From positions 558,001 through 622,000 of the forward strand of contig NZ_WEGH01000001.1 in NCBI RefSeq assembly GCF_009604375.1: DNA of 64,000 nucleotides, read 5' to 3'. Within the stretch, counting starts at the first letter, position 1, and the number at the start of each line of letters is the position of its first letter. Of this stretch, positions 17,542-24,587 are shown piece after piece. The position numbers and the translations under genes were made by a program. Origin of the DNA: Actinomadura macrotermitis (GTDB lineage Bacteria > Actinomycetota > Actinomycetes > Streptosporangiales > Streptosporangiaceae). The notes beneath the pieces were generated by a model that had not been told where the DNA came from, did not search any database, and saw nothing but the letters and a program-made list of their open reading frames with translations.

Positions 17542-18291
17542 CTAGCCGCGGCCGAGCGCCGCCAGGCGGCGGGCCGGCCCGGCCCGCCGGGCCAGCAGGG
17601 CGAACAGTACCCCGGCGGCGAACCCGTAGATGTGCGCGACGTAGGCCACGTTGCTCTCGGTGTCGCCGAGCGACAGCCACTGCATGCCGAACCAGACGCC
17701 GAGCACCACCCACACCGGCAGCCTGATCACGATCACCGGCGGCACCAGGCTGACGATGCGGCCGCGCGGGTTCAGCACCAGGTAGGCGCCGAGCACGCCC
17801 GCGATGGCGCCGGAGGCGCCGATCAGCGGCACGCCCGAGTCCGGGGAGGCGTAGGCGAAGCCGTACACCGCGACCAGGCCGAAGAACAGGTAGCTGAGCA
17901 GGTAGCGCAGCCGGCCGAGGCGGTCCTCCACCCCCATCCCGACCACGAACAGCGCGACCAGGTTGCCGAGCAGGTGCAGCGGCCCCGAGTGCAGGAACAT
18001 CGAGCTGAACGCCGACGTCCAGGGGACCTTGCCGAAGTCGGCGGCGCCGCAGCGGCGCTCGACGGCGGGCGGGACCGGCTGCTGCTCGCCGGTCGTCAGC
18101 TCCTTGGGCACCGCGCCGTACTCCAGCGTGAACAGCATGGTGCGGCACTCGCGGACCTGGTTCTCGCCGTACCAGGACGCCGAGCTGGCCATCGGGGTGA
18201 TCAGGAAGACCAGCACGTTCGCGGCCACCAGCAGGTACGTCATCCACGGCACCCGCCGGGTGGGCTGGCTGTCGTACAGGGGCAGGGCCAT
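17542..18291 (-). CDS. Rhomboid-family intramembrane serine protease
   Basis: 249 residues with six or seven transmembrane segments. The catalytic pair is clear: Ser in GASGAIAG (helix 4) and His in VAHIYGF (helix 6). HLLGN in helix 2 supplies the oxyanion-hole residues. The large first loop contains two cysteines (RECRTM and RRCGAADF) that could form an extracytoplasmic disulfide. The substrate is unknown. It lies between the RAM-domain gene and the exonuclease fusion, all leftward. Confidence 0.92.
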   Translation of the reverse strand: MALPLYDSQPTRRVPWMTYLLVAANVLVFLITPMASSASWYGENQVRECRTMLFTLEYGAVPKELTTGEQQPVPPAVERRCGAADFGKVPWTSAFSSMFLHSGPLHLLGNLVALFVVGMGVEDRLGRLRYLLSYLFFGLVAVYGFAYASPDSGVPLIGASGAIAGVLGAYLVLNPRGRIVSLVPPVIVIRLPVWVVLGVWFGMQWLSLGDTESNVAYVAHIYGFAAGVLFALLARRAGPARRLAALGRG

Positions 18292-18353
18292 GCGGGGGCG
18301 TCCTCACCGATAGCGGCCGATATGGCGACGAACACGGGTGTCCGGTGTATCCG

Positions 18354-20156
18354 TCACCTTAGTGGGCGGCCGGACCTGCGTCCCTCCGGCTCGACCGGGG
18401 CGTAGGCGTTGTCCAGCCACCGCCGCAGCCCCTCGGCGCCGTGCGCGGGGCAGGTCCAGTCGCCGTCCAGCTCGACCAGGCGGACGCCGGGCGCGGCCAG
18501 CCAGCGCAGCACGCACTCCATCTCCTCGGCGCCCGCGCCCGCCCCGACGGCCCCGGCGGGGATGCCGCCGGCGGCGTCGGTGCGGCCCGGCAGGACGGTC
18601 TCGGCGGTGGCGATGAGCGCGTCGACGTAGGGCCGCGGGGCGGCGCGGGGCGGCAGCGTGCCGGCCGCGGCGAGCCGGCCGTGCCGCACGACCGCCAGCT
18701 CCCAGCCGCCGTCGAAGGCGGGCCGGGCGGCCACGAGCTGGGCGCAGCGGGCCAGCGCGGCCAGGCGCTGGCCCCGGGCGGCGGCGCGCACGAACGCGGC
18801 GAGCCGGTCGCGCTGCGCGGCGGCCTCCTCGTAGCGCAGCTCGGCGGCGAGGCGGTCGATGCGCACCTGCGCGGCGGCGACGACCGGCCGCACGTCGCCC
18901 TCGATGATCGCGCGGGCGGTGCCGGCGTGCACCGCGTACTCCTCGGGCGTCTGGCGCCCCTCACAGGGCGCGCCGCAGCGCCCGAGCTCGGCCAGCGCGC
19001 ACCCGGCGGCCTTGCCCGCCTCGATCAGCTTCAGCGTGAGCCGCTGGGTGCACTGGCGCAGCGGGACGGCCTCGTGCAGCGCCGCCCGCGCCTCCTCGGC
19101 CTGCCGCCGCGACGACAGCGGCCCGAGGTAGACCGCGCCGTCGTCCTGGCAGGCGGTCACGACCGACAGCCGCGGGAACGCCTCGTCGGTGAGCTTCAGC
19201 CAGCTCGCCCGCTCGGGGAACTTGGAGCGCCGGTTGTAGCGGGGCTTGTGCGCGGCGATCAGGCGCAGCTCGCGGACCTCGGCCTCCAGCCCGGTGGCGC
19301 ACACGATCGGCCGCACCCGCTCGGCGATGCCGACCATCTCGCGGACCCTGCCGCGGGTCTCCGAGCCGGTGAAGTAGCTGCGCACCCGGGCGCGCAGGTC
19401 GCCGCTCTTGCCGACGTACAGCACCTCGCCGGCCGCGTCCTCGAACAGGTAGACGCCCGGGGCGCCCGGCAGGCCGTCGGCCAGGTGGCGCTTGCGGCGC
19501 TGCTCGGGGGTGGGCGCCTTGGCGAAGCCGCGCAGCTCCTCGAAGGAGGTGACGCCGAACGCCCCGAGCCGCCCGATCAGGCCGTGCAGGACGTCCACGG
19601 TGGCGCGGGCGTCGGCCAGGGCGCGGTGGTTCGGCTGCACCTCGGCGCGGAAGAAGCGGGCGAGGGTCTGCAGCTTGCAGTTGGGCACCTCGTCCTTGCC
19701 GAGCACCCGGCGGGCCAGGTCGACGGTGTCCACCACCGGGAACGCCGGCCAGGGGTGCCCGTGCGCGGCGCAGGCGGCCTTGAGGAAGCCGATGTCGAAG
19801 GGGGCGTTGTGCGCGACCAGCACGCAGCCGCGGGCGAACTCCAGGAACGCCGGCAGCACCGCCTCGATGCGCGGGGCGGCGTACACCATCTGCTCGGTGA
19901 TGCCGGTGAGCGCGGTGATGAACGGCGGGATCGGGCCGCCGGGGTCGACCAGCGTGGCGAACTCGCCGAGCACGGCGCCGCCGCGCACCTTGACCGCGCC
20001 GATCTCGGTGATGGCCGCGTCGGCGGGCGAGCCGCCGGTGGTCTCCAGGTCGACCACCACGAAGGTGAGCCCGGCCAGCGGGGTGCCCAGGTCGTCCAGC
20101 GTGCCCTGCACACCGGCGGGGGCGCCGTCGGGGGGCGGCGGGTGTGCGGACCTCAT
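18354..20156 (-). CDS. DEDDh exonuclease fused to UvrC-like GIY-YIG endonuclease
   Basis: 600 residues. Residues about 28-195 are a DnaQ-like 3'-5' exonuclease with motifs DLETTG, HNAPFDIGFL and HRALADARAT. Residues about 228-310 are a GIY-YIG nuclease (GAPGVYLFEDAAGEVLYVGKSGDLRARVRSYF region in order), followed by UvrC-type sequence including a CxxPC region and a UVR-like helix pair. The UvrC RNase-H and HhH domains are missing. It resembles Rv2191 and is probably a DNA repair or processing nuclease. A TACCGT -10 lies 7 nt before the ATG. Confidence 0.88.
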   Translation of the reverse strand: MRSAHPPPPDGAPAGVQGTLDDLGTPLAGLTFVVVDLETTGGSPADAAITEIGAVKVRGGAVLGEFATLVDPGGPIPPFITALTGITEQMVYAAPRIEAVLPAFLEFARGCVLVAHNAPFDIGFLKAACAAHGHPWPAFPVVDTVDLARRVLGKDEVPNCKLQTLARFFRAEVQPNHRALADARATVDVLHGLIGRLGAFGVTSFEELRGFAKAPTPEQRRKRHLADGLPGAPGVYLFEDAAGEVLYVGKSGDLRARVRSYFTGSETRGRVREMVGIAERVRPIVCATGLEAEVRELRLIAAHKPRYNRRSKFPERASWLKLTDEAFPRLSVVTACQDDGAVYLGPLSSRRQAEEARAALHEAVPLRQCTQRLTLKLIEAGKAAGCALAELGRCGAPCEGRQTPEEYAVHAGTARAIIEGDVRPVVAAAQVRIDRLAAELRYEEAAAQRDRLAAFVRAAARGQRLAALARCAQLVAARPAFDGGWELAVVRHGRLAAAGTLPPRAAPRPYVDALIATAETVLPGRTDAAGGIPAGAVGAGAGAEEMECVLRWLAAPGVRLVELDGDWTCPAHGAEGLRRWLDNAYAPVEPEGRRSGRPLR

Positions 20157-20163
20157 GTCGGCG

Positions 20164-20169
20164 ACGGTA
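20164..20169 (-). promoter_or_regulatory. -10 box of exonuclease fusion gene
   Basis: TACCGT on the minus strand ends 7 nt before the ATG at 20156; the message is probably leaderless. Confidence 0.5.
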
Positions 20170-20250
20170 GAGCACGCCACCGACAGAGCGGAGCGCCCGC
20201 TAGGGTGAGCAGCCCGGCGGGTGGGCGCGGATCACCGCCGGTTAAGGCGT

Positions 20251-21633
20251 GTGCCGCCGGGAAGCACAAGCTTACCGGCGACTCCTGGGAGGAGCGGCAT
20301 CATCGACAGCGGCGCGGAAGCGGCGGAGCGGCTCGCCCGTCCCCTTCCCGAGGCGGTCCGCCAGAGCGTGGTGGAGGCCGCCGCGGAGCTGCTCGGCGCC
20401 CTGCCGCCGGCCGAGGTGCCCGCCACGCTGCGCCGGTTCGCCCGGTTCGAGCGCCGCAAGCGCGCCAAGCTCGCCGCCCAGCCGATCGCCGCGCTGCTGG
20501 AGAAGGACGAGGCGTTCCGGCTGCGCGCGGTGGAGCCGCTGCGCGCCGCCCAGCCCGACCTGGTCGCGGCCGTCGAGGAGGGGCGGGTGCCGCCCGCCGC
20601 CGACCCGGTCCAGGTCGCCGCGCTCGGCTACCTGCTGCGCCCGGCGGGCTGGGCCGGGCTGGTCGAGGCCGCCCGGACCGAGCTGGAGCACGCCGCCGCC
20701 GCGGCCGAGGAGCAGGCCGCCGAGCGGCGCATCGCCGAGCTGCGCGAGGAGCTGGCCGCGGCCCGCGCGGCGCGCGCCGCCGAGCTGGACAAGGTCCGCG
20801 CCGAGCTGCGCGACAGCAAGTCCGAGAACGCCGAGCTGCGCCGCAAGCTGCACGAGGCCCGCACCAAGGCCAAGGCCGCGCAGGCGCACGCCGAGGAGCT
20901 GGCGGCGGGGACCGGCGCGGAGCTGGCCGAGCTGCGCGAGGGCCGGGCGGCCGCCGACAAGGAGCTGCGCAGGCTGCGCACCCGGCTGGAGGAGGCCGAG
21001 AACGCGGTCGAGGCGGCCCGGCGGGCCGCCCGCGAGGGCCGCAACGTCGACGACGTGCGGCTGCGGATGCTGCTGGACACGCTGGTGGACGCCGCGCAGG
21101 GCGTCAAGCGGGAGCTGGCGCTGCCCTCCATGATCGAGCGGCCCGCCGACGCGGTCGGCGGGGTGGCGCCGGGCCGGCCCGGGCACCGCTCGCTGCCCGG
21201 CCGGGCGCTGTCGGACAGCGATCCCCAGCTGCTGGACCGGCTGCTCACGCTGCCGCAGGTGCATCTGATCATCGACGGCTACAACGTCACCAAGACCGGC
21301 TACGGCGAGCTCACCCTGGCCGACCAGCGGGCCCGGCTGCTGGCCGGCCTCGGCGGCCTGGCCGCGCAGACCCGCGCCGAGGTCACCTGCGTGTTCGACG
21401 GCGCCGAGCTGGACGCCCCGGTGGTGACCACCGCGCCGCGCGGGGTGCGGGTCATGTTCAGCCGGCCCCGGCAGATCGCCGACGAGCTGATCGGCGAGCT
21501 GGTGCGGGCCGAGCCCGCCGGCCGCGCCCTGGTGGTGGTCTCCTCCGACCGCGAGGTGGCCGAGGCGGCGCGGCGCTCGGGCGCCCGCCCGGTGCCCGCC
21601 CTGCTGCTGCTGCGCCGGCTCGGGCGCGGCTGA
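20251..21633 (+). CDS. NYN/PIN-like RNase-type domain protein with coiled coil
   Basis: About 460 residues. A helical N-terminal region (to about 140) is followed by a long Ala/Glu/Arg coiled coil (about 145-275), a Pro/Gly linker, then a C-terminal NYN domain beginning HLIIDGYNVTKTGYG with further acidic sites (VFDGAEL, SSDREV) expected for metal-dependent RNA cleavage, like YacP. The start is uncertain: GTG occurs at 20221 and 20251, but the only strong ribosome site, GGGAGGAG, lies just before ATC-ATC at 20299-20304, where homology-like sequence begins. A TAGGGT -10 box is at 20201-20206. Confidence 0.8.
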   Translation: MPPGSTSLPATPGRSGIIDSGAEAAERLARPLPEAVRQSVVEAAAELLGALPPAEVPATLRRFARFERRKRAKLAAQPIAALLEKDEAFRLRAVEPLRAAQPDLVAAVEEGRVPPAADPVQVAALGYLLRPAGWAGLVEAARTELEHAAAAAEEQAAERRIAELREELAAARAARAAELDKVRAELRDSKSENAELRRKLHEARTKAKAAQAHAEELAAGTGAELAELREGRAAADKELRRLRTRLEEAENAVEAARRAAREGRNVDDVRLRMLLDTLVDAAQGVKRELALPSMIERPADAVGGVAPGRPGHRSLPGRALSDSDPQLLDRLLTLPQVHLIIDGYNVTKTGYGELTLADQRARLLAGLGGLAAQTRAEVTCVFDGAELDAPVVTTAPRGVRVMFSRPRQIADELIGELVRAEPAGRALVVVSSDREVAEAARRSGARPVPALLLLRRLGRG

Positions 21634-21698
21634 GCGTGATCTTGCGGGCACGCAACGTAGACAAACAACGTCAATTACTGCGATTAGTGATGAACCAG

Positions 21699-21727
21699 TT
21701 GTAGGCGTTATGCCCCCTCGCTAAGGT
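21699..21727 (+). promoter_or_regulatory. Promoter of NlpC/P60 gene
   Basis: TTGTAG (21699-21704), 17-nt spacer, TAAGGT (21722-21727), in a local AT-rich stretch. The start of transcription would be near 21734, about 34 nt upstream of the TTG start. Confidence 0.55.
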
Positions 21728-21767
21728 CGTCCCGCTGAAGACATGGACGAGAGGGGCGAAACGGACC

Positions 21768-22781
21768 TTGGCCAGTGACAACACCGGTGCCTCCCCCCGG
21801 GGCACCCGCGGCACCACCCGGCGCCTGGCGGCGGTCGCCTGCCTCACCGTGGCCTTCACCGCACCTCTCGCGGCGCCGCAGGCGCAGGCCAAGCCGAAGC
21901 CGTCCGCGGCCGAGGTGCGCAAGAAGCTGGACCGGCTGAACGAGCAGGTCGACCAGCTCGTGGAGAAGTACAACCAGGCCAACGAGAACCTCAAGGCCGC
22001 CCGCCGCAAGCTGGACGCCGCCAAGAAGGCGAGCCAGGCCGAGCAGGCCACCTTCGAGGAGCAGCGCAAGAAGATCGCCGAGCTGGCGGCCACCGCCTAC
22101 AAGAACGGCGACACCGGCGGCGTGCCCGGCTTCATCGGCACCGGCGACCCGCAGGCCGTGCTGGACCAGTCGGCGATCTTCAGCCACCTGTCGTCCAACC
22201 GCGACGGGCAGCTGGCCCAGTTCGTGGCCGCCGCCCAGCGGCTGCGCCGCGAGCAGGCCCAGGCGCAGGCCGCCTTCGACGAGGTGAACGGCAAGGCCAA
22301 GGAGCTGAAGGGCAAGAAGGCCGAGCTGGACAAGTCCGTCAACGTCCAGAAGAAGCTGCTGGCCAAGCTCGGCGAGAAGACCCCGACCACCCGCAAGGGC
22401 GGCGGCACCTACAACGGCCCGGCGAGCGGCAGTGCCCGCAAGGCCCTGGACTTCGCCTACGCCCAGCTCGGCAAGCCCTATGTCTACGGCGCCACCGGCC
22501 CGAACTCCTACGACTGCTCCGGGCTGACGATGCGCGCCTGGGAGGCCGCCGGGGTGAGCATCACCCGGACCACCAACACCCAGTGGGCCGCCACCCGGCA
22601 CATCGACAAGAGCGACCTGCAGCCGGGCGACCTGGTGTTCTTCAGCAACCTCGGGCACGTCGGCATGTACGTGGGCGGCGGCAAGATGATCCACGCCCCG
22701 CACACCGGCGACGTGGTAAAGATTTCGGACATCTCCTCGGGCTACTACGTCTCCAACTGGTACGGGGCCTCACGCCCCTAG
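21768..22781 (+). CDS. Secreted NlpC/P60 peptidoglycan endopeptidase (RipA/RipC-like)
   Basis: 337 residues: signal peptide (about 18-41), long charged coiled coil (about 45-200) and a C-terminal NlpC/P60 domain. The catalytic set is Cys250 in YDCSGL, His297 in GHVGMYVGGG and a third polar residue near HAPHTG. Such D,L-endopeptidases cut stem peptides during cell separation, and the coiled coil usually autoinhibits or binds the division machinery. The start is TTG, with GAGGGG about 12 nt upstream, a poor combination that may limit translation. It corresponds in position to Rv2190c. Confidence 0.92.
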   Translation: MASDNTGASPRGTRGTTRRLAAVACLTVAFTAPLAAPQAQAKPKPSAAEVRKKLDRLNEQVDQLVEKYNQANENLKAARRKLDAAKKASQAEQATFEEQRKKIAELAATAYKNGDTGGVPGFIGTGDPQAVLDQSAIFSHLSSNRDGQLAQFVAAAQRLRREQAQAQAAFDEVNGKAKELKGKKAELDKSVNVQKKLLAKLGEKTPTTRKGGGTYNGPASGSARKALDFAYAQLGKPYVYGATGPNSYDCSGLTMRAWEAAGVSITRTTNTQWAATRHIDKSDLQPGDLVFFSNLGHVGMYVGGGKMIHAPHTGDVVKISDISSGYYVSNWYGASRP

Positions 22782-22821
22782 CCGTAGGGGATGCGCCCCG
22801 ATCCACCCCCTCCCGTGATAG

Positions 22822-22845
22822 CGGACCAGGCCTTGACCTGGTCCG
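22822..22845 (+). terminator. Terminator after NlpC/P60 gene
   Basis: A 9-bp stem (CGGACCAGG with CCTGGTCCG) and a 6-nt loop, followed by TTGTCCATTT. It is 40 nt after the stop. Confidence 0.75.
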
Positions 22846-22864
22846 TTGTCCATTTGCGAGGCAT

Positions 22865-23218
22865 TTGCCTTCTCGTGGAGCTTTGATACCTTGGGTCTAC
22901 CTGCGGCGCTCCCCAGGCGTCGTGGTACCCGTGTCGCAAGCCGTGCGGCACGACCCCCGGGGCGCCCCCCAGGCGCCACGACCCCCGCCGGTATCGCCCA
23001 GATATCGCTTTCCTGACAGACCGGCCGGCCCGGCCGTATCGCGCACGCGACGCGTGCATGGCGCTCGAGTGCGTCCCGCGGTCTTCTAGGGTCCCGGCCG
23101 TGGCGAGTCCCCGTTCCAGGGGCCGCCTGCCCACAACATCAGCGTCGTCCGTTCGACCACGGGTCTCATCTCTTGCCCCGCGGCCGGCCCTCCAGAGGCC
23201 ACCTCGAACGCGACGGCA
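22865..23218 (+). promoter_or_regulatory. Non-coding upstream region of the riboswitch tract
   Basis: No credible gene is seen. Two promoter candidates point right: TTGCCT (22865-22870) with TACCTT (22887-22892) at a 16-nt spacing, and TAGGGT (23087-23092) with no good -35. Either would give a long leader into the first riboswitch. Small GC-rich inverted repeats near 22950-22985 have no clear role. Confidence 0.4.
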
Positions 23219-23339
23219 GCGCCGAATCCGCATCGCGGAACCGGGGACCCACTTCTCTTGGGGTGAATCGGCCTGTCCTCAGGCCGTAGGGCCACTTCCA
23301 CGCCCGAATCCGTCAGCTAACCCGGTAGGCGTCTGGAAG
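23219..23339 (+). ncRNA. ydaO-type c-di-AMP riboswitch, copy 1
   Basis: The conserved ydaO/yuaA blocks occur in order: GGAACCGGGGACCCAC, GGGGTGAATCGGCC, GTAGGG, then CCCGAATCCGTCAGCTAACC and GGTAGGCG, closed by the pairing CTTCCACGCC with GGCGTCTGGAAG. This class senses cyclic di-AMP and usually turns off cell-wall hydrolase genes in actinobacteria. An AAGGAG ribosome site follows at once, but the only thing it serves is a 23-codon frame starting with CTG. Ends are approximate. Confidence 0.9.
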
Positions 23340-23350
23340 AAGGAGCAGAC

Positions 23351-23422
23351 CTGTTCAGCATCGCTGACATCAGCACACCACATCGCAACCGGACGAACCA
23401 CGGTCTTCCCAGGGCCACCTGA
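23351..23422 (+). pseudogene. 23-codon frame after riboswitch 1, possible gene remnant
   Basis: A ribosome site AAGGAG (23340-23345) lies 5 nt before CTG, which opens a frame reading FSIADISTPHRNRTNHG and ending in TGA after 23 codons. Geometry matches copy 2, where AGGAG is followed by TTG of the CHAP gene. The peptide has no homology I recognise, but a polar basic N-terminus is how secreted cell-wall proteins under ydaO control often begin. It may be the stump of a lost gene, or a real leader peptide with a CTG start. Confidence 0.4.
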
Positions 23423-23436
23423 GTCACTTGATCCAA

Positions 23437-23598
23437 GCTCCCGCAGCGGGAGCCGCGCGAAGGCACAGCGCTGACACCAGCCCGCCTCCGCGGGGGATCC
23501 GCCCGTAGCACGGGCGATCCGATCCCCGTCCGGGACGTGGCCGCATCCCTCAGGCGGCCACCTCCCGGGCCCCTCTCACCGGGGGGCTCTCCCCCGGT
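23437..23598 (+). repeat. Run of four hairpins between the riboswitches
   Basis: Four perfect inverted repeats follow one another: 23437-23453 (GCTCCC/GGGAGC), 23500-23516 (CGCCCGT/ACGGGCG), 23537-23561 (GTGGCCGC/GCGGCCAC) and 23578-23598 (ACCGGGGG/CCCCCGGT). None has a U-tract. Some may terminate transcripts from riboswitch 1. Confidence 0.6.
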
Positions 23599-23654
23599 AT
23601 CTCTGACCAGAAGTCATCACGGGCGCCCATCTGCGCGCGCCCACCGCCGAGTCC

Positions 23655-23788
23655 GCATGTCCACGTCACCGACGTGCGCGGAGCCGGGGACCCACCAGTC
23701 CCATGGGGTGAATCGGCCTGCTCGCAGGCCGTAGGGCAGCTTCCACGCCCGAACCCGACAGCTAACCCGGTAGGCGGCATGGAAGCCT
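23655..23788 (+). ncRNA. ydaO-type c-di-AMP riboswitch, copy 2
   Basis: Same ordered blocks as copy 1: GGAGCCGGGGACCCACC, GGGGTGAATCGGCC, GTAGGG, CCCGAACCCGACAGCTAACC and GGTAGGCG, with CTTCCACGCC pairing to GGCGGCATGGAAG. AGGAG (23789-23793) and the TTG start of the CHAP gene follow within 13 nt. The short distance suggests control by masking the ribosome site or a nearby terminator. Ends are approximate. Confidence 0.93.
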
Positions 23789-23800
23789 AGGAGACCCATC

Positions 23801-24559
23801 TTGTCCGGTAAGCACCGTAAGACCAGCACGCTCACCCTCGCCCTGCGCGCCACCGGCACCCTGGCCGCCGGCCTCGCCGTCGTCGGCACCGTCGCCACCA
23901 CCGCCAACGCCGGCATCCCGGTCCCCGGCCAGGACGCCCCGAAGAGCGGCCCGGTGTCGGCCGCCCAGGCCGCGCTCGTCGGCCGCGGCGTCCCCGCCCA
24001 GGCCCAGGGCCAGGCGCACGCCCAGGCCGCGCCGAAGGCCCGGACCGCCGCCAAGGCGCAGGCCCGGCGCGTCCCCACCGCCGATGACGCGATCAAGAAG
24101 GCGCTGACCCAGGTCGGCGTCAAGGAGAACCGCAACGGCGAGACCAAGTTCCAGGACTGGTACATGTCCACCGCGCGCGCCAAGGAGACCGTCAAGCGCG
24201 ACGGCGGCAGCATCAAGGCCTACAACGACGCCCAGTGGTGCGACATGTTCGTCTCCTGGGTCGGCCAGCAGATCGGCTTCGACCACCAGACCGGCCAGGA
24301 CGCCTGGACCGTCGCGCACGCCAAGTGGTTCAAGTCGCAGGGCCGCTGGGGCACCACCCCGAAGCCCGGCGCCATCGTGTTCTTCGCCTGGGACGGCGGC
24401 AAGTCCCTGGACGACATCGTGCACGTCGGCATGGTGATCAAGGACAACGGCAACGGCACCGTGCGCACCGTCGAGGGCAACACCGGCAACGCGGTGCAGG
24501 TCAAGACCCGCGACACCGACCAGATCGTCGGCTACGGATACCCCGACTACGCCAAGTGA
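23801..24559 (+). CDS. Secreted CHAP-domain peptidoglycan hydrolase under riboswitch control
   Basis: 252 residues: signal peptide (about 10-37, cleavage near ANA-G), an Ala/Gln/Lys-rich linker (50-90), and a C-terminal CHAP-type amidase/endopeptidase. Cys147 in the AQWCDMFVSWV motif is the likely nucleophile and the His in DIVHVGMV the base. The start is TTG with AGGAG 7 nt upstream. It is directly preceded by a c-di-AMP riboswitch, tying wall cleavage to that second messenger. Confidence 0.92.
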   Translation: MSGKHRKTSTLTLALRATGTLAAGLAVVGTVATTANAGIPVPGQDAPKSGPVSAAQAALVGRGVPAQAQGQAHAQAAPKARTAAKAQARRVPTADDAIKKALTQVGVKENRNGETKFQDWYMSTARAKETVKRDGGSIKAYNDAQWCDMFVSWVGQQIGFDHQTGQDAWTVAHAKWFKSQGRWGTTPKPGAIVFFAWDGGKSLDDIVHVGMVIKDNGNGTVRTVEGNTGNAVQVKTRDTDQIVGYGYPDYAK

Positions 24560-24574
24560 TCAGGCCGGGGTCAA

Positions 24575-24580
24575 TAGGAT
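24575..24580 (+). promoter_or_regulatory. -10 box of metallopeptidase operon
   Basis: TAGGAT lies 15 nt after the CHAP stop and ends 7 nt before the ATG at 24588, giving a leaderless message separate from the riboswitch transcript. Confidence 0.5.
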
Positions 24581-24587
24581 CTCGCCC

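Noticed and set aside
22860-23500. Short reading frames in the riboswitch tract as genes
   Set aside because: They cross conserved riboswitch blocks, lack ribosome sites and have no protein-like composition.
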